From positions 1-64,000 of the forward strand of contig NZ_JTHP01000012.1 of the NCBI RefSeq assembly GCF_000943545.1: a stretch of DNA of 64,000 nt, in the 5' to 3' direction. Shown one piece after another: positions 17,489 to 24,798 of this stretch. The position numbers and the translations under genes were made by a program. Source of the stretch: Paenibacillus terrae (GTDB lineage Bacteria; Bacillota; Bacilli; Paenibacillales; Paenibacillaceae). Position 1 is the stretch's first letter; every line of letters starts with the position of its first letter. The notes under the pieces were generated by a model. That model had not been told where the DNA came from and made no database searches. It saw nothing but the letters and a program-made list of their open reading frames with translations.

Positions 17489-17992
17489 TTATGGTGCGAT
17501 CCAACCTTTTATATATGCACCTATAAAACCACCGATAACAGCAGTAACGACAATTCGCGCAATTTCCCAAATCGCTTTGTACATTCTGTTTTTAGCAGCT
17601 TGGTCAATAATACGAAGTTTGATTTCAATCGCTGAAAGTGCATCATTCATTTGGACTTGTATATAGTCACCGAGTTTATACTCTTCACGATATATCCGCA
17701 TTTTAATAAGATGCTGTTCATGATTTTGGTATTCTCTTAATATGAAGTCTTCAATCTTGGACCGAAGTATCTTTATCTGTTGGAAACTCAGATTGGTTTT
17801 CGCCAAGTTATCTAGCAGATCCAGCAATACATTCTTTATCTCTTCAGTAAGAATACTGAATGTTTCAGTTACAGCAGAGCTTGAATGCAGCACACCTCTT
17901 GTGTTTAATTCAGCCAGTTTATTTCGTGGTTTTCGGTTTATATGAGCAGAAGCTACAGTAAGAGCATTATCTATAAGGGTGTTGAAGTCCAA
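17489..17992 (-). CDS. Phage membrane-anchored helical protein
   Basis: A 167-residue protein starting from TTG with AGGAGG 7 nt upstream (LDFNTLIDNALTVASAHINR). Most of the length is predicted helical or coiled-coil (FQQIKILRSKIEDFILREYQ). The C-terminus has one hydrophobic segment with glycines, IVVTAVIGGFIGAYIKGW, which may be a membrane anchor. No family is recognised. It lies in the prophage accessory region and has no operon partner on the minus strand. Confidence 0.65.
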   Translation of the reverse strand: MDFNTLIDNALTVASAHINRKPRNKLAELNTRGVLHSSSAVTETFSILTEEIKNVLLDLLDNLAKTNLSFQQIKILRSKIEDFILREYQNHEQHLIKMRIYREEYKLGDYIQVQMNDALSAIEIKLRIIDQAAKNRMYKAIWEIARIVVTAVIGGFIGAYIKGWIAP

Positions 17993-18084
17993 TAGACCAC
18001 CTCCTTCGACACAACAATTCGACACATAGGAAGGATATTCCTTTTCGTGCGCCGAAAGTATTAGTTCAAAAGGAGGTGCATTTG

Positions 18085-18237
18085 ATGACTGAAAAAATAG
18101 AACATATGGCTCTCATTGTGTTTTTAGCAATAATGGTAGTTGGTTCAATTAGTACTGCAGCTATTAAAGCTTATAAAGAAACACCAGTGAAGATGGATCA
18201 TTTGGCACAGTGGTATGACCAAAAATACGGACACTAA
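18085..18237 (+). CDS. Small single-span membrane protein (50 aa)
   Basis: MTEKIEHMALIVFLAIMVVG... with one membrane helix (residues about 8-30) and a polar tail ending MDHLAQWYDQKYGH. AGGAGG lies 8 nt upstream. It is the only plus-strand gene in this part of the prophage, divergent from the preceding gene. The function is unknown. Confidence 0.6.
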   Translation: MTEKIEHMALIVFLAIMVVGSISTAAIKAYKETPVKMDHLAQWYDQKYGH

Positions 18238-18242
18238 TTAAT

Positions 18243-18310
18243 AGCACCCTGCGGACTCGAACCGCACGCTTTCCTTTTGGCGCTGTAAATCCCCGGATCA
18301 GCTCCGGGGA
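18243..18310 (-). other. tRNA 3'-end-like fragment plus hairpin
   Basis: On the minus strand a good T arm (TGCGG-TTCGAGT-CCGCA) is followed by GGGTGCTA, like a tRNA 3' half. No matching 5' acceptor (AGCACCC) is found in the next 100 nt upstream. Just 5' lies an 8-bp hairpin TCCCCGGA/TCCGGGGA. It may be a tRNA remnant or part of a structured phage RNA. Confidence 0.5.
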
Positions 18311-18330
18311 AAAACACATCATATCAGAGA

Positions 18331-18555
18331 CTATTTAAGTTTATCCTCTAATTCAGTCCACGCCTCCAAGATTCCGGCGATTGCATCTAGTTCATTGTCA
18401 AATGTTCTACTCACACGACCGTAACCGCCTCTCGGCCCCGGATCTTCGGACACGATTAATGCGATGTACACGTCGTTTCCCATATGAGCAATACTTGCGG
18501 TGTGTCTCTTACCGTTTATAATACCAGTCTTGATAAGGTTAGTTTCTGGTGCCAA
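18331..18555 (-). CDS. Small phage protein (74 aa)
   Basis: Starts from TTG (APETNLIKTGIINGKRHTAS) with AAGGAGG 7 nt upstream. Contains a glycine-rich turn PGPRGGYGRVSRTFDNE and a helical end ILEAWTELEDKLK. A nearby ATG 8 nt upstream is in another frame. No family is recognised. Confidence 0.6.
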   Translation of the reverse strand: MAPETNLIKTGIINGKRHTASIAHMGNDVYIALIVSEDPGPRGGYGRVSRTFDNELDAIAGILEAWTELEDKLK

Positions 18556-18628
18556 GTCATGCCCTCCTTGTCGAAATTTTAATTACTAATTCGACACAGA
18601 AGAGGCGTTTCCTTTTCGAACTACATGA

Positions 18629-18693
18629 GCAGAAGCCCGGATTTGAACCGGGGCCAGCCAGAAGATAATCCAGCAGCACACCATGTATTCTGC
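18629..18693 (-). tRNA. tRNA-like element, degenerate (65 nt)
   Basis: The minus strand has acceptor arms GCAGAAT/CTTCTGC (6 pairs plus one mismatch) and a perfect T arm CCCGG-TTCAAAT-CCGGG. The D and anticodon arms are not recognisable in the 34 nt between. The opposite strand reads as a typical false ORF of antisense tRNA. It could be a phage pseudo-tRNA or a part of the large RNA at 18785..19215. Confidence 0.45.
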
Positions 18694-18698
18694 ATGTT

Positions 18699-18778
18699 GC
18701 ACGGTGTGGGAATTGAACCCACGCGCTTAGGTCTGTTTTCTCGGGCCCGCCTGTGCTCTGCCACTGAGCTAACCGTGC
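18699..18778 (-). tRNA. tRNA-like element with abnormal anticodon arm (80 nt)
   Basis: Acceptor GCACGGT/ACCGTGC is a perfect 7-bp stem, the D arm GCTC-AGTGGCA-GAGC is perfect, and the T arm GTGGG-TTCAATT-CCCAC is perfect. Between D and T arms are 32 nt instead of about 23, with no 5-bp anticodon stem and an internal GGGCCC palindrome. Hence no anticodon can be assigned. It may be a decayed phage tRNA, or a tRNA-shaped domain of the adjacent RNA. Confidence 0.6.
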
Positions 18779-18784
18779 ATGAAA

Positions 18785-19215
18785 ACCTCGCCAGACCGCA
18801 CGAAGGCCTTTCGTACAGCCTGGGCTTACAGGTAGTTGATATAGGCTTTGTTTCGGAATCCGGTCTTACTGACGCGTCCGGCTACGCTCCCGATCCACTC
18901 TTTAACGGCTAGGATCACCGCATACAGATTCCACACGCCCGATATAAGCGCATAGACAGGCAAGAGTGGAGTAATTGCCCATCACGTACCTAAGACGCGT
19001 GGAACGCGCCCTCAAGCGGTCGTGAGAAGCCAAGGAAATAGGAAGAGAACAGCATGCCCGCTTGTCCTACCCTTGCAGCTCTCCGTAGGTCTTATAGCAA
19101 GGGGCCAACTGGTGCCGCTCGTCTTACGCCTATCACCGTCAAACAGGTATGTTGTCGTGTCGGGTGCTGCTCTCTTCTTGATTTCCTATGTTACTAATTT
19201 ACCATGTGCAAAACC
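18785..19215 (-). ncRNA. Candidate large structured phage RNA (ROOL/GOLLD-like)
   Basis: This 430-nt GC-rich stretch has no plausible gene but many stems. A long-range helix of about 21 bp joins 19165..19187 with 19033..19054. A 9-bp perfect helix joins 18894..18902 with 18962..18970. CCCTTGC/GCAAGGG (19070..19076 with 19097..19103) encloses a GTAGG that can pair with CCTAC just outside, a pseudoknot. A CCAG/CTGG hairpin with an ACGAA/TTCGT core lies at 18791..18823. A TAGACA/TATAAA promoter-like pair precedes it near 19220-19245. Size, structure, prophage location and tRNA neighbours match ROOL or GOLLD RNAs, but the family cannot be decided by eye. Confidence 0.6.
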
Positions 19216-19320
19216 TAATGATTTATAGACATTTTAAATTTTTGTCTATATTTTTTCTATTTATTTTTAAAGTCCGAATTAAATTTTGTACCACCTTATG
19301 TAGTGCCTTATTATAGAAAC

Positions 19321-19347
19321 AAAAAAAGACCGGAATTTCTCCGGTCC
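19321..19347 (-). terminator. Terminator after the 184-aa phage gene
   Basis: On the minus strand GACCGGA-GAAA-TTCCGGTC and TTTTTTT follow the stop at 19361. Confidence 0.85.
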
Positions 19348-19360
19348 AATCATAGAGTGG

Positions 19361-19915
19361 TTAGTCGTACGTATACAGCCCAGGTAGCTCAGGCTTTTCG
19401 CCTTTCGCGATTGCAAGGTATCTGTTCACGACATCTTCACCTAGAATACTATAATTATATTTACCCTCATCTGTATCAAACCAAAATGTCCAGAGCATGC
19501 CCGTGACCTTTACATCAATAACAATTACAGGAGGGTCTGGGTCTTCGTTCGGATCACATCCAAAATCCTCAATAGATATCAAGAACCGTTCTAATAGTTT
19601 CCATTCTAGCGACTTCTCCACCTTGTCTTTAACAAAATGCGTAAATTCAGCATTTGTTAATTGGTGTATCCTGCCATAATCAATCCCGTTCACCTCTTCA
19701 AACACATCATTAAAGTACACACTGTTGAACCCACGACCTGGTACCTCGTCTAAATAGACGGTTGTGGAAGACTGGTATATTTCAACCCGATCAATCGTAT
19801 AGACTTGTCCTTTAACTAAATGCTTGTTGTCCCATTCACGTGCCTTCTCGTAACCCCCACGATCCATATAACGAACCTTATTACCTTTTGCAGCTTTAAA
19901 AATGTTCATCGACAT
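19361..19915 (-). CDS. Phage protein of unknown function (184 aa)
   Basis: Starts MSMNIFKAAKGNKVRYMDRG. The N-terminal 70 residues look like a small beta domain (GQVYTIDRVEIYQSSTTVYL), and the rest is a mixed domain with an acidic PNEDPDPPVIVIDVKVTG stretch. GAGAGG lies 10 nt upstream of the chosen start; the frame is open earlier but without a site. It is the gene closest to the prophage right end. No family is recognised. Confidence 0.6.
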   Translation of the reverse strand: MSMNIFKAAKGNKVRYMDRGGYEKAREWDNKHLVKGQVYTIDRVEIYQSSTTVYLDEVPGRGFNSVYFNDVFEEVNGIDYGRIHQLTNAEFTHFVKDKVEKSLEWKLLERFLISIEDFGCDPNEDPDPPVIVIDVKVTGMLWTFWFDTDEGKYNYSILGEDVVNRYLAIAKGEKPELPGLYTYD

Positions 19916-19950
19916 TACCAACCATCCTCTCTGATACCTCATACGTTTAT

Positions 19951-20160
19951 TTATGCAATAATTAACAAAAAAGAAGTACACGTTGTTTTACGTGCTTCAA
20001 AACATATCATATTGGAAATATGGTTACGCACCGTCTTCTCACTAATAAATAGTTGTCCGGCGATGTCACGTGTTGTTTTGTCCTGCACAAGCAGTTCAAA
20101 TACTTCACGTTCACGGTGAGTTAACAAAAACTTGTTTTTGTGGTCGTTACCCTTCGTCAA
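19951..20160 (-). pseudogene. gerE: gerE 5' part, split by the prophage end
   Basis: From TTG at 20160 (AAGGAGGGG upstream) the protein matches GerE, the last mother-cell regulator of sporulation (a LuxR-type HTH of about 74 residues), through LLTHREREVFELLVQDKTTR and SEKTVRNHISN. After that Asn (20011..20013) the sequence departs into CFEARKTTCTSFLLIIA and stops. The last 20 or so residues (normally the MQKL...KGR...VVELL... helix) are missing. A sigma-K-like promoter (AACC, 16 nt, CATAAAATG) precedes it. The junction near 20010 is taken as the attachment site; the remaining part should lie beyond the left edge at the other prophage end. Confidence 0.8.
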
Positions 20161-20329
20161 TTTCACCCCTCCTTGCTCGGGTTTTGTGTGGTGTAACAAG
20201 GTTAAGGGATACAGTCAACACATTTTATGTCATGTACTCAGGTATGGTTCAATATGCGTATAAAAATGGGCCTAGGCACTTATTTTCCGCCTTTGCTGAA
20301 TCGTTAGACTCTGCGTCTAATTTTATGTA

Positions 20330-20358
20330 TTGACAGGCATATGGGGCAGCCTTATGAT
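20330..20358 (+). promoter_or_regulatory. Sigma-A promoter of efeOBU
   Basis: TTGACA at 20330, 17-bp spacer, TATGAT at 20353. The long in-frame extension of efeO into this promoter is therefore not translated. Confidence 0.8.
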
Positions 20359-20373
20359 AAGGAAAACCGCGAC

Positions 20374-20388
20374 TGATAATCATTATCA
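20374..20388 (+). promoter_or_regulatory. Fur box of efeOBU
   Basis: TGATAATCATTATCA is a perfect 7-1-7 Fur operator. It overlaps the start of transcription expected from the promoter at 20330..20358, so iron-bound Fur should block it. Confidence 0.9.
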
Positions 20389-20464
20389 AAATAATGATAC
20401 ATATAGATATCGCGCAACAGACTATTGTTCATGGCCGCTTGGCCAGAAAGGGTGTTCATTAATT

Positions 20465-21343
20465 ATGAAATTACGTTACGCTGTACCGGCCGGAGTGCTG
20501 GTTTCTTCTATTCTGTTCGCTGGTTGCGGACAAACCGGAACTGCTACTCAGCAGCCCGCTGCAACGACCAAAGATGCAGGAGCAACTACACAGTCAACGA
20601 CTCCTGCGGCCTCTGCCCCCAATTTTGATCAAGCGGTAGCAGCTTACCGTGCCTATGCTATTGAGCAATGCGATACGTTTGTGAAAAAGACAGAAGAATT
20701 CACGAATGCGGTCAAAGCTGGCGAGCTGGACAAAGCCAAGGCGCTGTATGCTCCTGCACGTATGTACTATGAACGGATTGAACCGATTGCGGAAGCGCTG
20801 GGCGATCTTGACCCGAATATTGATGCGCGTGACGGTGATGTGGATGCAGCGGATTGGCGCGGCTTTCATCGGCTTGAAAAGACATTATGGGAAGAAAACA
20901 CCACCAAAGGATTGGACGAGTTTTCCGACCGCCTGTTGAGTGATGCAAAGCTGCTGCGTGCCAAGGTGGAGACAGTCAACATTGACGCCAGCCTGATGGT
21001 AACGGGCGCAGTCGAGCTGCTGAACGAAGTGTCCACCTCCAAGGTGACGGGTGAAGAAGAACGTTATTCCCACACGGATTTGTACGACTTTGCAGCTAAT
21101 GTAGAGGGCGCACAAAAAATATATGAGATTTTGAAAACAGATCTGAACCAAAAAGATGCAGCGTTGGAAACGCAAATTGGCGAGCGCTTTGAGGCATTGC
21201 AGAAAGAATTGGCTCCTTTCAAGAAAGGCGAAGGCTATGTATCTTATACGAAGCTTAAACCAGAAGAAATTAAAAAGCTGAGCCAAAACCTTGATGCTCT
21301 GGCAGAGCCGTTGTCCCAAATGGGAAAATTGTTAGGAGTGTAA
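20465..21343 (+). CDS. efeO: Iron uptake lipoprotein EfeO (M75 domain)
   Basis: A 292-residue lipoprotein. The signal peptide MKLRYAVPAGVLVSSILFAG ends in lipobox FAGC. After a T/A/P-rich linker is an imelysin/M75 helical domain. It has the H-x-x-E metal motif in GFHRLEKTLW and the family pattern YAPARMYYERIEPIAEALGD. It binds extracellular iron and passes it to EfeU. The start was set by the signal peptide. It is first of three genes controlled by Fur, with only 4 nt to efeB. Confidence 0.92.
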   Translation: MKLRYAVPAGVLVSSILFAGCGQTGTATQQPAATTKDAGATTQSTTPAASAPNFDQAVAAYRAYAIEQCDTFVKKTEEFTNAVKAGELDKAKALYAPARMYYERIEPIAEALGDLDPNIDARDGDVDAADWRGFHRLEKTLWEENTTKGLDEFSDRLLSDAKLLRAKVETVNIDASLMVTGAVELLNEVSTSKVTGEEERYSHTDLYDFAANVEGAQKIYEILKTDLNQKDAALETQIGERFEALQKELAPFKKGEGYVSYTKLKPEEIKKLSQNLDALAEPLSQMGKLLGV

Positions 21344-21347
21344 CGAT

Positions 21348-22712
21348 ATGAAAGGCTTTAAGCGGCAAAAGGGACAACCATCGCAGCAGCATGCGGAATC
21401 CCATGAAGAACAGGCTGATCTGGTCAAAAAGGATGTTCAGCCAGAGGTTGGTGAGCTGTCGGGAAAGAGTAAATCTGTATCACGCCGGGATCTATTGAAG
21501 CTGGCAGGGGTCGGGGGACTGGGTCTCCTGCTCGGCGGCGGTGGCGTGGGGGCTGTGCTGACAGCCAGCCAACGGCTCGAAAGCATGATGACGGATGCGG
21601 ATACCAAGGATGTGGTTCCTTTTTACGGGAAGCATCAGGCTGGAATTGTGACTCCGGCACAGGATTTCATCTGCTTCGCCGCCTTTGATCTAACGACGAG
21701 TGACAAGGAACGGGTGCGCAGCCTGTTTAAAGCCTGGACAGAAGCCACCGCTACGATGACTTCCGGCGCGCTGATCGGTAACGATAACGAAAACCTCAAC
21801 CTGCCTCCGTCCGATACGGGCGAAGCGGCGGGGTTATCGCCGTCACGGACGACGATTACCTTTGGTGTGGGTCCGTCCTTTTTTGATGGGCGCTACGGTC
21901 TGGCAGGGCTTAAACCTGCCGGACTTCGTGAGCTGCCTCGCTTTCAAGGGGATGCGCTGGACGATCAATGGTGCGGCGGCGATATCGGGGTACAGGTATG
22001 CGCCAATGATTTGCAGGTAGCTTTCCATGCCCTGCGTAATTTGGCGCGTATCGCCAGAGGAACGGCGGTGCTTCGCTGGACACAGGAAGGCTTCCAGCGG
22101 ACAGCACAGGCCGATCCGGCGGGAAGCACGCCGCGGAATTTGCTCGGCTTCAAGGACGGTACGGGGAACCCGGATACCTCCAAGGCTGATGAGATGAACC
22201 GACTGGTATGGACACAGGCGAGTGACGGTCCTGCGTGGATGGGCGGCGGCAGCTATATGGCTGTGCGGCGTGTACGCATGCGGGTAGAGGTATGGGATCG
22301 CTCGACACTGGGCGACCAGGAGGATACCTTCGGACGCCATCGCAGCAGCGGGGCCCCACTGGGCAAGGCCAAGGAGTTCGACAAGCTTGATCTGGCGGCC
22401 ACAAGTCCGGAAGGCAAGCCGATCACGCCCCCCACCTCTCATGTGGCATTGGCTCATGGGGACGGGAGCATTAATATTTTGCGGCGGTCTTATTCTTATT
22501 CGAGCGGATTGGACAAGCAAACAGGACAGCTCGATGCCGGGTTGCTGTTCATCAGCTACCAACGTGATCTATTCAAGCAGTTCGTCCACATTCAGGAGAA
22601 GCTTGCGCGCAATGACAAGCTGAACGAATACATTGTACACAAAGGCAGTGCGGTGTTCGCCTGCTTCCCGGGTGTATCGCAAGGCGGCTACATCGGGGAT
22701 ACGTTATTTTAG
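21348..22712 (+). CDS. efeB: Dye-decolorising peroxidase EfeB
   Basis: A 454-residue DyP-type heme peroxidase exported by Tat. The N-terminus is long and polar, then has SRRDLLKLAGVGGLGLLLGG, a Tat signal. The family motif GXXDG is seen as GFKDGTGN, and the heme-ligand region as DTFGRHRSSGAPLG. In EfeUOB it oxidises ferrous iron for the permease. It starts 4 nt after efeO and is followed by efeU. Confidence 0.95.
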   Translation: MKGFKRQKGQPSQQHAESHEEQADLVKKDVQPEVGELSGKSKSVSRRDLLKLAGVGGLGLLLGGGGVGAVLTASQRLESMMTDADTKDVVPFYGKHQAGIVTPAQDFICFAAFDLTTSDKERVRSLFKAWTEATATMTSGALIGNDNENLNLPPSDTGEAAGLSPSRTTITFGVGPSFFDGRYGLAGLKPAGLRELPRFQGDALDDQWCGGDIGVQVCANDLQVAFHALRNLARIARGTAVLRWTQEGFQRTAQADPAGSTPRNLLGFKDGTGNPDTSKADEMNRLVWTQASDGPAWMGGGSYMAVRRVRMRVEVWDRSTLGDQEDTFGRHRSSGAPLGKAKEFDKLDLAATSPEGKPITPPTSHVALAHGDGSINILRRSYSYSSGLDKQTGQLDAGLLFISYQRDLFKQFVHIQEKLARNDKLNEYIVHKGSAVFACFPGVSQGGYIGDTLF

Positions 22713-22736
22713 CAGCAGGCCAGGAAGGGGATTTAT

Positions 22737-24551
22737 ATGAATCGGCGTAATAAAAGCTTGGGATGGGTGTTTCTGCTGGCGGCTCTGCTGCTGACAGTAA
22801 CTCCGTTCATATCCGGCTCCGGGTTGGTCGCTTTCGCACAAACAGATGCCAAAGCTGTTTCCAATGATCAGCTCATGCCTGTGGTGGGTGGCGCACTGGT
22901 GGAGGCGGGACAATCCCAATGGACGGAAGCCTCCAGGGACGTCAAAGAATTCCGCACGCTGTGGGAAGCTGCCAAAACAAACGGCGGTGATGCAGCCCAT
23001 ATCGCAGCGGTGGACAAGGCTCTCGCGGATGCAGAGCAGGCGCTTGCCAGCGGCGGCGGAGAACCAGCGAAAGCTGCACTGTCCGTGCTAGCTCGTTCGG
23101 TCAACGAATTTGTGACTGCTGCGGAAGGCGACAAACCCGCCCCGGCTGGAGCCAAAGCAGCGGAAAAGCTGCTCCCCATGGCGAAGGGCAGTCTGGCTGC
23201 CATGCAAAAAGGCGACTGGACTGCGGCCCGCGCTGATTACAACCGGATCGTAAAAGCATGGTATCAGGTGGAGACACCGATTCGTTCGGACAATTTTCCA
23301 GTATACAGTGCGCTGGAAACTAAAATCAGCCTGATTCGCATCTCCATGCAAGCCGAGCCAATACGACAAGAGCAGGCTCTCAAGGAAATGCAGGAGCTAA
23401 CGGCTTTGTTGTCGGATTACAGTCAAGGCAAGTTGGTGAATACGGGTCAAGAAGCTGGTGCAAACAACGCGGCTAATGGCTCAGTAGCCTCGCTAAGTGA
23501 TGCGGTCAAGCTCCTCGAATCCGCACGGCAGGATGCGACAGCCAATCAGCCTGAGCAAGCGGCTGACAAGGTAGGGCGGTTCATCGCCCTGTGGCCTTCG
23601 GTCGAAGGACATGTGCAAATTTCCGATCCGGCGTCCTATACCGCGATTGAAAATGAAATGACCGAGACTTCCGGTTATCTGCTGTCTTCTCCACCGAACA
23701 CAGTCAAAGCCATCCAAACCCTTGATCAGATGCTGGAAAGGCTCCGTCCGTTGACGGAAGAACGTTCCTACACCGCTTGGGATGCGGCACTGATTTTGCT
23801 GCGTGAGGGGCTGGAAGCCATTCTCGTGCTCGCGGCTCTGCTGGCGTATGCCAAAAAAAGCGGCGAAGCTGTGGCTGGTCGCTGGATATGGGCCGGTGCC
23901 GGAACAGGGCTGGTGCTGAGCGGAATCCTGGCAGTGCTGTTCACCACACTGGTCGCGGCCGCCGCATCGGGAAGCATGCGTGAGCTGCTGGAGGGTGTGA
24001 CTGGACTGGTCGCGGTCGTGCTTATGCTGACTGTCGGTAGCTGGCTACATTCCAAATCCAATGCTGCCGCATGGAACCGCTTTGTCGAGAACAGCGTAGA
24101 CAGCGCACTGGCGCGTGGTAGCCTGTGGTCGCTGTTCGCAGTTTCTGCACTTGCGATTTTGCGTGAAGGCGCCGAGACGGCTATCTTTTATATCGGTATG
24201 GCCCCTGCCATCGAAACCTCTCAATTGCTGATTGGTATTGGCTCGGCAACTGTCATACTGGTTGTGCTGGCATTGGCGATTATCAAGTTTAGCGTACGGT
24301 TGCCGATTCGCGCCTTTTTCCTGACGGCCACTGTACTGATTTACTATCTCGTATTCCGGTTTCTGGGCGAAAGCATTCATTCGCTTCAGGTGGCTGGCAA
24401 GCTTCCGGCGCACACAGCCTCCTCGCTGCCATCCATTAGCTGGCTGGGCATGTATCCTACTTGGGAAACGTTTATCCCACAGGTCGCTGTGCTGATCTTC
24501 ATGGTGTGGCAGCTTGTGCGTCAGGAAATGCGCAGCTCCAAGCAACGTTAA
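22737..24551 (+). CDS. efeU: Ferrous/ferric iron permease EfeU (FTR1 family)
   Basis: A 604-residue protein. It has a signal peptide (MNRRNKSLGWVFLLAALLLT), an extended extracellular helical part to about residue 345, then seven membrane helices. Two REXXE iron-channel motifs are present, LLREGLEAILVL and ILREGAETAIFY. The long N-terminal domain is usual in Gram-positive EfeU (YwbL type). It ends the operon 155 nt before a bidirectional terminator. Confidence 0.93.
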   Translation: MNRRNKSLGWVFLLAALLLTVTPFISGSGLVAFAQTDAKAVSNDQLMPVVGGALVEAGQSQWTEASRDVKEFRTLWEAAKTNGGDAAHIAAVDKALADAEQALASGGGEPAKAALSVLARSVNEFVTAAEGDKPAPAGAKAAEKLLPMAKGSLAAMQKGDWTAARADYNRIVKAWYQVETPIRSDNFPVYSALETKISLIRISMQAEPIRQEQALKEMQELTALLSDYSQGKLVNTGQEAGANNAANGSVASLSDAVKLLESARQDATANQPEQAADKVGRFIALWPSVEGHVQISDPASYTAIENEMTETSGYLLSSPPNTVKAIQTLDQMLERLRPLTEERSYTAWDAALILLREGLEAILVLAALLAYAKKSGEAVAGRWIWAGAGTGLVLSGILAVLFTTLVAAAASGSMRELLEGVTGLVAVVLMLTVGSWLHSKSNAAAWNRFVENSVDSALARGSLWSLFAVSALAILREGAETAIFYIGMAPAIETSQLLIGIGSATVILVVLALAIIKFSVRLPIRAFFLTATVLIYYLVFRFLGESIHSLQVAGKLPAHTASSLPSISWLGMYPTWETFIPQVAVLIFMVWQLVRQEMRSSKQR

Positions 24552-24575
24552 AGTCCAAGCACACGCATATAATTG

Positions 24576-24690
24576 AGGATTTTGCAAAAATCCAGCACGT
24601 GACTTCCAATGAACAATATATAGATCGAAGGGTCTAGTTCGTATATATATTGCACTTTCGAGCGACTGGAATCGAATTTTGCAAAATCCT
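24576..24690. repeat. 115-bp compound imperfect palindrome
   Basis: Outer arms AGGATTTTGCAAAA and TTTTGCAAAATCCT lie at the two ends; inner arms TCCAG/CTGGA and CAATATATA/TATATATTG nest inside. It is AT-rich and sits between efeU and the terminator. It could be a small palindromic repeat element or a structured 3' region. Confidence 0.6.
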
Positions 24691-24710
24691 GAATACAAAA
24701 AAAACGAAAA

Positions 24711-24767
24711 AAAACGTCAAAACGCAGGTCCGATCTCTATCGGCTCCGACGGTTTTGGCGTTTTTTT
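24711..24767. terminator. Bidirectional terminator between efeU and the biosynthetic operon
   Basis: AACGTCAAAAC pairs with GTTTTGGCGTT with an inner CCGAT/ATCGG stem; A-runs on one side and T-runs on the other serve both strands. Confidence 0.85.
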
Positions 24768-24798
24768 AGTCACGACAAGAGAGTGCTGACTTTTATGA

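Noticed and set aside
18243..18340. Intact tRNA gene at 18243
   Set aside because: Only the T arm and 3' acceptor strand are present; no matching 5' strand within 100 nt.
18625..18912. 95-residue plus-strand ORF
   Set aside because: Its peptide is of the GIEPTR/LCSATELT kind that arises from the reverse strand of tRNA T arms and D arms.
20330..20464. N-terminal extension of efeO
   Set aside because: It covers the -35, -10 and Fur box; the signal peptide begins at 20465.
21843..22562. 239-residue and other minus-strand ORFs in efeB
   Set aside because: Antisense shadows of the GC-rich efeB gene, which has clear DyP motifs.
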